From NCBI GenBank assembly GCA_026874595.1, contig CM049308.1, positions 71,708,624-71,772,623 on the forward strand: DNA of 64,000 nt, in the 5' to 3' direction. Each line of letters opens with the position of its first letter. Within the stretch, counting starts at the first letter, position 1. The position numbers were made by a program, and so were the translations under genes. The notes under the pieces are model-generated. The model saw only the letters and a list, made by a program, of their open reading frames with translations. It ran no database searches and was not told the origin of the DNA. This document shows, in pieces, positions 22,931 to 33,757 of this stretch. Origin of the DNA: Sipunculus nudus (taxonomy: Eukaryota; Annelida; Sipuncula; Golfingiida; Sipunculidae).

Positions 22931-22942
22931 CGCGCATGCGCA
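22931..22942. promoter_or_regulatory. perfect NRF1-type palindrome CGCGCATGCGCA
   Basis: Matches the NRF1 consensus YGCGCATGCGCR exactly. Such sites mark many CpG-type animal promoters, but no gene is recognisable on either side: 22448-23298 contains only short unrecognised frames. A weaker version, TGCGCATGCG, is at 50245-50254. Confidence 0.3.
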
Positions 22943-23298
22943 AAATAGGACCTCCAGTCACGCGGCCTTGTTATCGTAAACAGAGACGCGTAGACTGAGT
23001 TAACTCACAACGCAGGATCATAACAGGATGATGAACAGCCGTATAGAAGTTACAGAGACTATATGTGCTGGGATGGTGTTGTTGGGAAACATTTATATTA
23101 AGCAAACTGAACTGATTATGTGAAAGGGTAATCGTAATATTTTTTTCCTGATTATGTCCTGATTAAACCTGGTTCTGAAACGTGTACTCGAATCAGAATT
23201 ATCTGGTGTCCAAAATCAGGATTTAGATTGGTATTACGTGACTGCGACTCAAGTTCTCGTCACCATGGCTACAGTCTGTAAAATATGCAAAGGAACCA

Positions 23299-23442
23299 GA
23301 AGCGGATCCATAGGAGAGATTCAGGTGGTCCCCCTCCCCATTATTTCAGCCACCGCAAACTTTTTTAAAGGTTTTCAAACCAGTTTATGCAGCCTGGACC
23401 CCCCCCCCCCCCATATCCGGACATTGGGACCTTTTTTACATT
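23299..23442 (+). mobile_element. M-type MITE-like repeat, copy M4
   Basis: CAGAAGCGGATCCA, then GTGGTCCCCCTCCCC, TTTTTTAAAGGTTTT, GCCTGGACCCCCC and TCCGGACATTGGGACC, which is the M layout; the right end is truncated at the TTTTTTAC stretch. 23443-24140 shows no other feature. Confidence 0.55.
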
Positions 23443-24144
23443 AGTGGGAACTAGTTTAAAGCATAAATAAATAATCACAAAGTGGGAGTTATTTTTCTTC
23501 TTCTTTTTTTAAAATCATTATCCATGTTCTGCCGCATACATTAAGGTAAAACGGCTTAAAATTCCATATGTTAATGTCTGTTGTGGGTGCTCTGACATTT
23601 ATTGTATAAAGAAGACAATATTCATATTGATATAAAATAAATTTGGTGTGCAGGTATTGTCAATAACTGTGAAATTGTTCGATTAGAAAAAGTGTTCATG
23701 GGCCTTCATATCTTCGTATGTCGTACTTTCCTCTGACCTTTAGCATGGCACATACCATAACCAGAAGACTAGGAAATTCATGCTTGACAATAGACGAAGC
23801 AAAATACGACCTTTTATTTAGTAAGAGTATTCACTTCGTGCTCACACAAGAATCCGATTCTGCGCAGTGTGGATGGCCTCATGGACAAAATGTTGGAGTT
23901 CGGAACTGAATGTCTCCGGTTTGACCCCCATGGGAACATCAAAAGCAAATGAGGAAATATCATCAATATATCAGAGATTCAGAATCTTTAATGTACGCTC
24001 ATGAAACCGTGTTAGTTTTGTGCAAAGTGAACTTTGTAGTTGGCGTCGCTGGAGCAAAAAATCTTTTTCTGAACAAGACAAAAGATAGAAATTTGATTTT
24101 AGAATATTTTTATGTATAATGGCGGGTAGTCTTAAGTTCATGAA

Positions 24145-24192
24145 ACTATAAACAAGGCCTACAGGCCTAATGTGAACCTGTGCAAAGTTTGG
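24145..24192 (-). mobile_element. 3' end of a C-type element, inverted
   Basis: ACAAGGCCTACAGGCCTAAT followed by GTGAACCTGTGCA is the reverse complement of the C terminus at 1139-1168 and 56193-56216. Only the end is recognisable. Confidence 0.6.
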
Positions 24193-24574
24193 GAGTATGA
24201 ATGATTATTTTTTAAATTTATTACTGATCCTCTCATGTCCTGCATATCTACCGTAATCATTATGATTTCAGCCAAATGGACGTTTCGGACCTGCACGTTT
24301 CGGACTAGGACATTTTAAAACTAGGATGTATCAGTCAGGATATTTCCGATATGTTCTTTTCGCCGGGAAGGGATATTGGGACAGATGAACGGACAATTTG
24401 GCAGTATGGTTTCGGAGAAGAACATTTTAAAATGTTTTATAGCTTTTTCCCTATAAAATCTAAGAACAAGACCCCTTTTAGCCTTGGTATTGAGTCACAC
24501 CTACTCATGCATCCTAGCAATGGAGGCTCAGCTTTCCCCCAGGTCAAGGGTACCTTATGTGCCACATGTAACCG

Positions 24575-24627
24575 TACCACTGGCTCTTACAGACTGAAAC
24601 TTACCACTGGCTCTTACAGACTGAAAC
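24575..24627 (+). repeat. perfect 26-base tandem duplication, period 27
   Basis: The segment TACCACTGGCTC through GACTGAAAC is present at 24575-24600 and unchanged at 24602-24627. No mismatches, so recent. Confidence 0.95.
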
Positions 24628-24741
24628 AAGACCTGTTGGCAAATCTGAAATGGTTGTCAGTCTGCCAAAGTTATTTATAGATACAGAGCGTAACTTTGGA
24701 TTATTGTAAAATCTGACACAGTTGGCAGGTTCTAGACGACT

Positions 24742-24767
24742 AGACGGTGTGTCTAGACACATCGTCT
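24742..24767. repeat. 26-base near-perfect palindrome centred on CTAG
   Basis: AGACGGTGTGTCT joined to AGACACATCGTCT; one non-matching pair (G 24747 / T 24762). Surrounded by further TCTAGAC/GTCTAGA motifs (24730, 24771, 24826). Confidence 0.9.
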
Positions 24768-26184
24768 TGACGTCTAGACTGTATCTGGACACCAGGCAGA
24801 GCCAGATCAGTTGCCATGGTGATGTCTAGACTGCACCTGAGTGTACTGATTGACCTCTTGATTTGACATGTTGAAACTTGCCATGCTGCCAAATCTGTTT
24901 TTTTTTTTTTTCAAACACTGAAAGCCTTTTTCAATTGGCTACACTGCTTTTTTAAAGCTGCAATTACCCAATCCATTCTTATAAAAATGACAGAACAATA
25001 CCATAGAACAATTCTTGTAAAGTTTAAACCAATCAGCTTAACAGTCTCTTAAATAAAACAGTGTATAAGCTAGAAGAGTCTAACTCCTTGTAAAAAACAG
25101 ATCAATGTAGGTGGCGCCACCAACACCGAAATTTCAGATATGACTCATATAACAAAAATTGGCATAAAATTTGGTGATGACGGGTCCAGCTGTTTCTGAG
25201 ATTTTAAGTTTAGTATGCTTTTTTGTACAGTATCTAAGTTAAACCTCCTGTAACTCGGCCAAAAATCACCGAACTGGAGCCATTCAAACAGATTTGCGAG
25301 AGATTGTGCTAAAAATCATTTCTATCAACATCTAAGGATAATTCATGTGTGAGATTAAAGAATTTGACCCAGTGTTTTTTTCAGAAGAAGATCTTTGTAG
25401 CCACTGAGCAGATATGGGCTGCTATAACATTTGACTATATTCAGCTTCCCATACCTCGACCAAAAGTCATTGAACAGATATCATTGAACAAACTTAAGAA
25501 AGCCTAGGAGCATTTCTGTGCAATATTGAACAATTTGTAGCCCTCTGTATGCTTCGGGCACCGTTGACCCCCGTACAAAAAGACCAATGCAGGTGGCGCT
25601 ACCAATACCTAAATTTTAGACATGACTCAAGTGACTTACATTAACATAAAATTTGATAATGATAGCTCCAGCCGTTTCTGAGATTGTAATTTTAGCATGC
25701 AAATGACTGAGTTCAACTTCCTATAACTCGGTCAAAACTCATCGAACTGAAACTATTCGAACAAACTTAAGAGAAATTGTACCTGGGAACATTTATGTGA
25801 AATATTGGACAATTTGGCTGGACATTTTCAGAGAAGATTTTCAAAGGTTTTTAGCTTTTTCCCTATAAATTTAAATTAATGCAGATACCCAGTAATAACC
25901 TCTAGGGCACCAAGTTTTACATCTGACTAATTTTTACATGTAATTTGGAGCTGCTAGCTCCGACGGTTTCTGACTTACAGCCATGGACGGCGGACAGCCA
26001 ACCTTGGACGGCGGACGGACGACGCGGCGCCATCGCATGAGCTCACAGGTTCGCTAAAAAGAAAAAAAAAGCACAGAGGTTTAAATTTTAATTATTTTTT
26101 AAGATGGTGAAATGATTAGCTCTTAGGACACGTGACCAAAAGAATGTGGAATGTATATCCATTCAGACCATTCTCTCCAGTGTG

Positions 26185-26565
26185 ACTCAAGGCTAAAGCC
26201 TTAACCACAAGCTAACCTAAGAATTATTGGGTTCTTGTCATAGGCCGCAGGCGAACGCAGCACGAATACCCTCATAGTGCATATTATTTCAAGCGCCTGT
26301 GGTCCGTTGGTCCGTCCAAAATCAGCTTGTGGACGCCGAGGAAGAACACTTTTGATTTAGCGCTTGTGGACACATTTTAAGCCAAAGGTTTCATCTCTAA
26401 CCTTCAATCTGTCAAATATGGTTCATATATCCATAGATGAAGAACCCTATCGACTTTTTAGGTCACCTTGTCAAAGAGCAAGGCCACAAGACCCACTTCT
26501 TTAAAAAGCTTGTGAAGTTAGATGAGACTGACACTAACGGTGATATCAAGCTATAAATCCGCTGC
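26185..26565. mobile_element. SINE remnants (family 2 body; minus-strand tRNA-like head)
   Basis: GGCCGCAGGCGAACGCAGCACGAATA and GATGAGACTGACAC, GATATCAAGCTATAAAT parallel 48727-48912 (GGCGGCAGGCAAAT, AGCATGAATA, GATGAGACTGATAC, AATATCAGACTATTTATAAA). Just upstream the minus strand reads GGTTAGCTTGTGGTTAAGGC, like a tRNA A-box region in the other orientation, so this may be two overlapping insertions. Confidence 0.5.
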
Positions 26566-28732
26566 ATTTTATGATTCTTTGTCTCTAACCTTTTTGAAAA
26601 GGTCAATAAAAATACAATTATTACATTTTCCTGATGTGAATACAATTGGACACTGCTGACCTGGACCTAGCCTCGGGGTTCAATCCTTATAATAAAAACA
26701 CATGATGTTTGATTCACTTTATCTGCTGTTTCAGGACCACCGGTTTCTATCATATACATTATAATTTAGAATGATGAGAACAAAAGATTCCATAAGAAAA
26801 ACGTGTTGTTTGTTCGTCCACAATTTTTTTGTATGCGGTATAATCTGTTCCATCACCTTATGCAAATCTATCTTTTACTATAAAGAACTTGTTAGTTCCA
26901 TTTCGAAGAAGAAAACGGTAATGTAGGGTTTAAGGTAATGGACCTAATAGTTAACATAGGAAATAAACACTTACCTTACACAAAGTTTAACTAGAAAGCT
27001 GCATTCTAAGGAATGCAAGCCTCCGCCATGTGGGGGTCCCAATTGTGGGATATTCCCGATACCATATTAACATTCACTTATTTGGCCCATATTCCAGGTT
27101 CATTGGTGCATAAGTAACTGCATATTTGTGAATATTCCTTGGTGACGTTCCTTAATCCGGATTATTTGTCAGATCCACACAAAAATCTAATCGATTCTTA
27201 ACAAGCCCATTCTCGAAATGCCCTAAAATTTCATGCGATTCCGTTCATGATTGCGGGAGTTCTGTTGGAATAATCACACAAACACACACACGAACGCAAC
27301 ATGGCAATAAACAGATTTAATTAAGAACATAAGAAAACTGTCTGCATTAATCTTTACAATATATCAGTCCTACTGATGACGGGTAAGTGCACCTAGCTGT
27401 CACACCGATTATTGCTGATTGGCTGATGTCATGTCAACACTCATATAAAGTATCATAAACCAAAGATGGCTACTCTTGTAGGCACATATCTGATTATCTC
27501 AGGAAAGAATAATAATAATTTGAAAGAATAAAAAAAGTTTTTTTAAAGTCAAATTTAAGTCAAATGAGATGTCGATCACAATTAAGAAAATGAAAATTTA
27601 GAACAAAGAAGACGAAAAAGGTACACGAAAAACGTATTGTCTAACGTCAAGATACTAACCGACGTGGCAGAGCTCCGGATACCAATTCTGCAGTATTGTT
27701 GATTCAACAATAGTCAGTTTACTTGTATTTGCATGCACTGGGAACTTCCTGGTATGCATATCATCGACAAATTCATGTAATATAAACTTTATTTTAGTTT
27801 ACATGAATTGTACAAATAGTATTTTAACCAACAGGTGATGGCGTTCGGCGTCTATGGGTGAAGGAAACTTTGTCTAAGCATTAAGGGGTAAATAAAAAAA
27901 CTTATTGTGTGTCAACGACTGACCTGTGAAAAGTTCTTAATGATCATACAAGAGTAAAAAAAATATTTTCTAGGAATGAAAAACCTGATACATAAAGGAA
28001 GCGGGTGTCTGGCATCAAATCCTGTCAAGAATAATCCTTTTTCCGTCCTGTGACGAGTGTGTATGTTTTTAAGAAAAATAAGGGCCGAAACTTTCAACAG
28101 AATCTGGCATATTTTAAAAGGTTACATCACAGTATATCTGTGGTTAACATCACAGTAATTACTTTTTACTGAAGTGCATTGAAGTTTTTTGGCGCCATTT
28201 TTATTTGACATGGCATTTGTTATGAGTTTTCCTTTGTTAAAAGTAGACTTGTCATTGAGCTATTGCCGTTGGTAGAAATACAAATATATGATCTACGTTT
28301 GATTTATATCAGTTTCGTGAACATATTTAGCGGAATTTACGAGAATGCATGTTTTGCCCTCAGGTGAATTGTTTAATTGTACGAACACTATGGGGCGTTG
28401 ATAAGCAACCGAAGTGTTGTCGTCAATCAAAATTGCTTCCTGTTTGAAGTGATTTTTTTAGAATTGGTACATGAAATCAGACAACGGTTTTGACAGATAA
28501 TCAGGGGTGGTTTACATAGGCCAATCAATAATTCCAAAAGTGGAGGGGGGGGGGGGGGCGTTGCAAAACCTGTGCCGGAAGGAGTAGTTTTCGATTAGGT
28601 GTCCCGTATCCACGGTATGGAAAGCCTTTCATTCAATAACTCCGTATGTCAGTGACCTTATAACCGAACATGCGTATTTTAAAATGTTCTGTTTACTGCG
28701 GAAGACATTGAAAAGCATATAATTTTCCCTTG

Positions 28733-28733
<1 letters not shown>
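26566..28733. other. no gene recognised; one probable interspersed repeat
   Basis: 26998-27305 (GCATTCTAAGGAATGCAAGC, GCCTCCGCCATGTGGG, ending AACACACACACGAACGCAAC) has the look of an interspersed repeat: an inverted ATTC.AAGGAAT motif at one end and a CA-rich end. I cannot name it and see no second copy here. A G run is at 28543-28558. Confidence 0.35.
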
Positions 28734-28798
<65 letters not shown>

Positions 28799-28804
28799 AT
28801 ATAT
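28734..28804 (+). repeat. (AT)n microsatellite
   Basis: About 70 bases of alternating AT with one interruption. Confidence 0.97.
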
Positions 28805-28906
28805 TATTTTTCACCTGGGTTATTTGCTAAACTAAAAAAAAAACGATATTTTGGTCCCTAAAAGCTAAGTTCCACGATTGCTAAGCGCATCGCGGACGCG
28901 CCGTTA

Positions 28907-29437
28907 AGCCTCGGTCACAACCCGCTGCGGTCATCGCATACCGTAGGGTACCATGCGGTTTTTGGGACCGCAGGAAAACTCAAGCCGCGGTCACAACCCG
29001 CTGCGGTCACCGCACACCGTAGATCACTGTTCGGTTTTTGAAACCGCAAGAATACATATGCGGCTGACGTGCGGGAAGGGCATCGAACGGTAAAGTAAGC
29101 TAACCCTGCGGACGCCGCAAGCTAACCTTGCGGAAGCCGCAAAGACCCCTTACGACAGCCGACACCGTACGTCTCTCGGGTAGCCGAGTAGGCATTTAAA
29201 TTCGCACTGGCATCCTACGACATCCGTACGTCTACTGTAAGGTTTCTGTACGGAGCCCGTGGGTAGCTGCCTGACGCACGGCCGCCGCATCAACTTAAGC
29301 GCTTGCGCTAATGTCAGTTACGGTCGTTGCGGAGTCCCTGCGGCGTTTGAAAAACGCACGGTTGCCGTGCGTCAACCGCACGGAATAGCCAGAATTACTC
29401 GCCGTACGGCGGGCGTATCCCGGTTGTGACCGAGGCT
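28907..29437. mobile_element. Harbinger-like MITE, 531 bp, complete with TTA target duplication
   Basis: Perfect 16-bp terminal inverted repeats: AGCCTCGGTCACAACC (28907-28922) and GGTTGTGACCGAGGCT (29422-29437), flanked by TTA on both sides (28904-28906 and 29438-29440). A three-base TWA duplication is the signature of the PIF/Harbinger superfamily. The interior is GC-rich against an AT-rich background, repeats GGTCACAACCCGCTGCGGTC near the 5' end (28913 and 28989), and has many GCGG/CCGC inversions. No transposase, so non-autonomous. Confidence 0.9.
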
Positions 29438-29440
29438 TTA

Positions 29441-31585
29441 CTGGTGCACTTGTTATTGGGACACACTGAAAGCCGGGCCCAGACTGAGAAACTCGGGCCT
29501 AATTAAACACATGAAAAAAGACCCTTACGTAATAGAAACGATCTTGAAACCGAGTTAATGATGAAGATTGGGTCTATCCCTTCCCTATGAAATAAAAATT
29601 TAGCTGATAATTCGTATTTTTTAGTCGTAATGAATTACTCTTAATAAGGAATAAAATGCCTTTAGATGGGGCCGTCAGAACACCCGGGCCCACAGAAAAC
29701 GATCGTATCATACATATTTTATGCGTTTTCTCTAGTTGAAAGGAGAGTACTCTAACCATAGACACCAGAAAGGTAAAAGGTAACTGAAATTCGGAAAATC
29801 AAACCGATTCCCAACTTAAACATATCGTCCGACAGACGGTCAATTTTCCCGCATTACGTCTCCCGGGCCAAAATCAAAATGCATTTACACTCCATTATAA
29901 ATTATATATTCCTCATTTTATGACTGGTTACGTTATATTAGACAATAATATTACTTTGTACAAGATTTAAAACGTAAAATATCCCGAATTTCAAGCGTTT
30001 ATTACGGTTTTCGGGATGGTCTCATAAAAGGCTAATGAACGTACCGTTAATACGATGACCGGTCCCAAATCGTTATGCATTATACAGGGTACAGAGGTCC
30101 AATTTTCAATATGTTCCGATTTAAATAGCCCTAATAGTTATACTCCCGTTACTGTTCAAGTGTTTAATCTATATTTGAACTGGTTTAACCATAATCATCA
30201 AATGACATTAAATTTTATGTTTTAGGTATTAGTTAGGACCACAAATTAATGTAGCACTATATCATGGAATCGCTACTTTTCTTAGTGAAAAAAATAGGAA
30301 ATAATTGGAGGTGGCAGATCGATAATTAATTGCCAACTGCTTCTTAATTAATTGCCCTCTACACAACCCAGTATACGATACAACTCCTGCTTAATCACTT
30401 ATCTCAAGATTTCATGTCATCATGCCAAGGGAAACTACTTTTATAGATATATGCATCATTTTTATGCATTTTTTTAGTTCTTGAAATACAGAAACTAGTG
30501 TTTGACTGCTAAGATCTGTGGTGATCCCATATTTTTTGTGGGTGATAATTTACCATATAGTATGAGTGATTCATAGGCCAAAGTAAAATAAGAAATCAAT
30601 TCTAGTTATTGTAATTTTATTTTATTCCTGCAGAGAAGTGATGTATTCTGGGATTTCCGCTAGGTATTTATTTTTATTATATATGAATTTTGACAATATA
30701 TTTTTCTGTTTTCATAATAAAGTTTCTTTATTCCATTTAAAATGATGTTGTTGGCTATTTTTATTAATAAAAAATTTTCAAATTCTATTGCAATTCTGTA
30801 GCTTATCATATTCTTTAACTGATTTTTCTTCAGTCCAGTATTTAAGCCAGTTGACCAACGTCTTGTTTACTGGTCTTATCTTACCAAAATGCATGATGAC
30901 CACCCTCGATCAGTTTGATTTCAAACATGAATCAACCTTAAGCACAAAGTATAAAAGTTTAAGTTGATTATCAATTCCAGAAATGATAGTGGCACTTAGC
31001 TTTAATCAGATGCTGATGAATTTTATTGTCAATTTAAAATAACGATTTTGAACTGCCAAATAGTGATATAAAATTCAAGTCGAGACTGAAATCCACTTTT
31101 ACAGTGATTTTCACTCGAATATTGACTCGGAGGTCATGACTCAGATATTCAGACTATTTTGTTTAATTTGGAGCTTGAAACGGGTCAAAATTTAGGCATG
31201 TCTCAATGATAATGACAGATAATTAACATGGACATATAAAGATTACTAAAACGAAGTGCCTAATTTAGAGTGTATTATCATTTATTTAACGTCCCAGATT
31301 TACCGATGATTTCGGACACTTTATTCTACAAACCCATAAAAACTTTCACTTGTCATTTAAAAGAAATGATAAAGAATAAAAATGTTAATTTCATTTATCA
31401 TAAAAATCATAAAAAAATATAAGTCATCAGCCTTGAGAACTTTCCTACCATAAATAAAGATATACTTGTGACCAGCTTCGACCAGGAAAGAATCAGACCG
31501 GTTGTACAAGTACGGCGTGTTTGTTAAAAATCTTCATGGGTTGGGTAGGGGAGTTTATTTCTGTTAAGTCAAGTTTTTTAAAGGG
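29441..31585. other. no feature recognised
   Basis: AT-rich sequence on both strands without recognisable coding motifs, RNA genes or repeats shared with the rest of the window. Confidence 0.4.
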
Positions 31586-31587
31586 AC

Positions 31588-31760
31588 AGGGGCGGATCCA
31601 GGATTTAGGAAAAGGATGGACCCAATTCACGAGAACAAATAACAAAACCTTAAAAAAGTCCCCACGTCCGGAAAAAAGAGGGGGGTCCAGGCCGCAAAAA
31701 TTGGTCTAAAATCTTTAAAAAAAACCTTGTGGGGGCTGAAACTGGGGGGTGGGGGTCTTC
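31588..31760 (+). mobile_element. M-type MITE-like repeat, copy M2
   Basis: GGGGCGGATCCAGGATTTAG, GGATGGACCCAATTC, ACCTTAAAAAAGTCCCCA, GTCCGGAAAAAAGAGGGGGG, CCGCAAAAATTGGTCTAAAA and TTTAAAAAAAACCTTGT are all shared in order with M3 and, inverted, with M1. The right inverted end is missing. Confidence 0.65.
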
Positions 31761-31777
31761 TGCACCAAATTTAGGTC

Positions 31778-32190
31778 AGCTTCTGAGGGGGTTTCTTAAG
31801 TCCTAGGTTTGGTATGGTGCAGGATCTTCTTGCAGTTTATGGCTGATATAATGCAAACTATGAAAAGTTTCGGCGTAATTGATTTCGTATGTTTTTTTTT
31901 TTACTTCGGAAGTAATTCTTCAGATGCCTTAAGTAGAAAGTTTGAGGCCGGGGCCCTAAATCAGTCACTGAATCATGATTCTTCTGGACCCCCTTTGGTT
32001 CCGATTCTGAGGGGGTGCAGAATCTTCCTGACATATATAGGCTGTAATGGTGCAACCAATGTAAAGTTTCGGCGCTGTTAATTTCGCATGTATTTTTTAA
32101 CTTCGGACATAATTCCCCAGATGCCTTAAGTCGAACGGGGGGAATGGTCCTAAACCAGTCAATGACTCTTAATTCATCTCCGCAGTTGTA
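31778..32190 (+). repeat. 199-bp tandem duplication
   Basis: GTTTCGGCG starts at 31867 and 32066; each unit continues with TTTCG.ATGT, ACTTCGGA.(G/A)TAATTC and CAGATGCCTTAAGT, and is preceded by TTCTGAGGGGGT and GGTGCA(G)GATCTTC-like text. It follows M2 directly. Confidence 0.8.
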
Positions 32191-33674
32191 AAGACAATAT
32201 GTTTTCCATGTTAGATTTTAAAATCACAAGAAGCAAACTTGCATTTTTTTATCATCATACGTTTCAACACTGCTCATTCGACTGAGAATATTCAGATCGC
32301 ATTTATTACTTTTTTTAATCAAGCAGCTTGGAACTAGAGCTGACAAGATTCTTTTTCCCTTTAGCTGGGGGACAATTGAACTGCCAGTTTAAATGAAGCG
32401 CTCAACTTAATATCAACAAAGCATTTACATTTAAAGAAGGAAAGATAATTTGAAATTTAATCAAGTACCGCTGCCCCATATCAAGTGTGATGAATAAAAG
32501 ATTTGCTTCATTATGAGGAAGACCGAAGTCATCAGCCATTCATACAAGATGGCGTAAAAGAACAGAAAAATTACTGGCAGATTAATTTTAGCTAAAATCA
32601 GAGATTCGCATAGTTTTATTCAGTTCCACAATTGATGGGTTTACGGTTCTAATATGATGTCATGTAATTTAATATGATATAACAATGTAACCCAATCAAA
32701 ATCTGAACTAATCTTATATAAATCTTATCTGATCTTACATAGATCAATAAAAACAAAGGACATGCATTAGATAATACTTTTACTCTTTAAACTTCAGATA
32801 ATGCTATACATACAATTAATCTGAGAACATTGGAACAGCGTTCCAGTGAAATAATGTACAACTCTGTAAGAATTAAAAACTTAATCAAGAAACGTTATTT
32901 AATCTGTCATTGCTTGCATGCATATTCAATCATATTCAAGTAAGTTAATTTTTAACTGACAGTTTCGTTGCCTACCTCTAGATCTACATACGATGTATTG
33001 CTAATACATTGTACATTTGATAATAAAAACAAAGAAAATACAAAACATCAAAGAAATTGTTTCAAGTGTTTTGTTTAGATTTGGATAAAGTTACAAAAAA
33101 AAATATTTTATAAGTATTGTTATATGTATATATTAACATATATCTAGTATTCAATTATTAATATATAAATGTAAATAATAATTTTTAAGCTGTATATTAT
33201 ATTATCTATTTATTACCAATTACATTAAATTAATTTAGAAACATGAAATATGAGTAACAGGTATTGGTAAGTTTCATTGATCTCATAGCTTTAGGCCCAA
33301 TAATCTTTTAAATAATGAAACCTTCAAAGTACTTTTTATGTACTCATAAAATGACCACGCTCAGTTAGTACTGAGTTCATGCTTTGTAGGTTATTTGTTA
33401 CAACTGCTTAATTAGAGATGTTTTATGATCTTTGTGAATCAAAGGATTGTTACTAAATGTTAGTCAAAATGATGTCACCTGAGTCAGAAGTATACTATGT
33501 TTGTCCAATTATTTTCAAATGATATCCCTGTTATTTTGGTGACATTCACAGTATATATTAACATATTATTAAAATTCCATAATAGTGTGCAGATGCTCAT
33601 TTGTAAATTTCATACCTAAACGCTGTTTCAACATATATTACATGATGGCCATAGATAGATATTACATATTGAGA

Positions 33675-33676
<2 letters not shown>
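32191..33676. other. no feature recognised
   Basis: Strongly AT-rich; no coding motif or shared repeat seen. Confidence 0.4.

Positions 33677-33755
<79 letters not shown>
33677..33755 (+). repeat. (AT)n microsatellite
   Basis: About 80 bases of alternating AT with one phase break at 33719-33721. Confidence 0.97.

Positions 33756-33757
<2 letters not shown>

Larger units (their letters stand above)
24400..26060 (+). mobile_element. element D with 482-bp repeat and GGTGGCGCCACC palindrome
   Basis: GGTGGCGCCACCAACACC at 25110 and GGTGGCGCTACCAATACC at 25592 mark two units 482 apart; TAGCTTTTTCCCTATAAA occurs near 24450 and 25853. The right end (25980-26056) is ATGGACGGCGGAC, GGACGGACGACG, CGCCATCGCATGAGCTCAC, then GCTAAAAA, of the kind that ends satellite-bearing repeats in molluscs, from general familiarity. 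Contains the 27-bp duplication and the palindrome described separately. No coding region. Confidence 0.6.
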
